From Prorocentrum cordatum (taxonomy: Eukaryota; Sar; Dinophyceae; Prorocentrales; Prorocentraceae): a DNA stretch of 64,000 nucleotides. The stretch lies in assembly GCA_963575745.1 (NCBI GenBank), contig CAUYUJ010017837.1, forward strand, positions 675,190 to 739,189, written 5' to 3'. The notes beneath the pieces are model-generated. The model was not told the DNA's origin, searched no databases, and was given only the letters and a program-made list of their open reading frames with translations. Positions within the stretch are counted from its first letter, which is position 1; each line of letters starts with the position of its first letter. A program made the position numbers and the translations under genes. This document shows positions 63,340-64,000 of this stretch, piece after piece.

Positions 63340-64000
63340 GATGGACATGCGGAGAGCAGAGGCAGGGATGGGAGGACGGGGAGGGGGCAGCGGGAGGAGG
63401 AGGAGCGACGCGGGGCGCTGTCTCTTCAAAGCGAGGACCCAACACCACAGGATTGTTGGGAACAGCTGAAAGCCCCCAGACGAAACCTTATTGGGGAATT
63501 ACCCAGGATGAAAAGCTGGCCCTGGGGAAGAAGCCCCCGGAAACCCGACGTCGTGATTCATTCGAATGAAAGGTTGCTGTATTTTCAGCTTTCCAGGGCT
63601 GGGTTTCCTGTGTTGGAGTGGAGAAGTGCCAACTCACTCGCATCGGCGTTTGCGAGCTGTCTCCGCGCGGCGGCCCCAGCGCGCGCGCGCTGGGGCGCCC
63701 GCTTCCACTAGCAGTGCCCTCCACTGCCGGTCCTTGCGGGCGTGGGTCGCGGCCTTCACCGTAGGGGCCAGGGGTCGCATGGCACGTTTGCAGGTCCACT
63801 CCGCGTTCGCCCACTGCGCCTGCAGCGGGAGACGGGGGCCACTGCCTCCATCATCCGCAGAACCTGCAACTGCGACGCGTGGCCCGTTCGCAACGGCGGC
63901 CCGTCCGCTCAGGAGCGGCGGGGTCAGCGCTGATGCTGCGCTGATCTGGGGGCGGGGGGAAGCCGGGTTCCTCGCGCCCAGCGGGTCGCCGTGAGGAGTG
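63340..64000. other. No confident gene
   Basis: A purine-rich patch (63360-63410) and short open frames on both strands, none with convincing composition or splice sites. Confidence 0.35.

Overview
This is nuclear DNA of a dinoflagellate. The decisive marker is an exact copy of the 22-nt dinoflagellate spliced leader on the minus strand at 42766-42787. High GC, very abundant microsatellites, CCCTAA-type telomere-like tracts and a Ty1/copia-type gag with a GKGK-rich stretch and zinc knuckle agree. No bacterial operon structure is visible; most long frames in this GC-rich DNA are shadows. Every credible exon I found lies on the minus strand, consistent with the unidirectional gene arrays of dinoflagellates.

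Layout: 1-1.1 kb, degenerate CCAAGAGG-type repeats. 1.3-6.3 kb, a decayed minus-strand coding block with one intact ATG frame (2251-3189). 6.4-13.5 kb, scattered exons of an unrecognised membrane protein, separated by introns packed with short terminal-inverted-repeat (TIR) elements and microsatellites. 13.8-15 kb, telomere-like tracts. 17.8-21.3 kb, a frameshifted Ty1/copia-like gag region. 22-24.3 kb, nested TIR elements. 24.6-29.2 kb, a second decayed coding block. 30.3-34.6 kb, a multi-exon PPPDE/DeSI-type deSUMOylase-like gene surrounded by TIR elements. 35.6-41 kb, large GGA/CCT arrays, a 90-bp triplicate and possible exons. 42.5-46.3 kb, a spliced-leader relic, a GT/GC array and a Ser/Ala-rich gene. 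46.4-56 kb, a long, frame-broken polyprotein-like block carrying a cytosine-5 DNA methyltransferase domain, best read as a remnant of a methyltransferase-bearing retroelement. 56-60.6 kb, satellites and a 2.3-kb CA-rich array. 60.6-62 kb, a coiled-coil gene. 62.2-63.4 kb, 40-bp and 77-bp minisatellites.

The strongest theme is short (about 120-210 bp) non-autonomous TIR elements: at least a dozen kinds, several present twice or three times, many inside introns. At 61061-61233 such an element is almost exactly a GT-AG intron that interrupts a coiled-coil frame in phase and is flanked by a 5-bp repeat, the signature of an introner. Another 169-bp family is present three times; one copy sits inside a copy of a different TIR family whose uninterrupted form is at 9236-9362, giving a natural empty site and a TA target duplication. 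Exon boundaries are inferred by eye; dinoflagellates use GT, GC and GA donors, so edges may be off by several bases.
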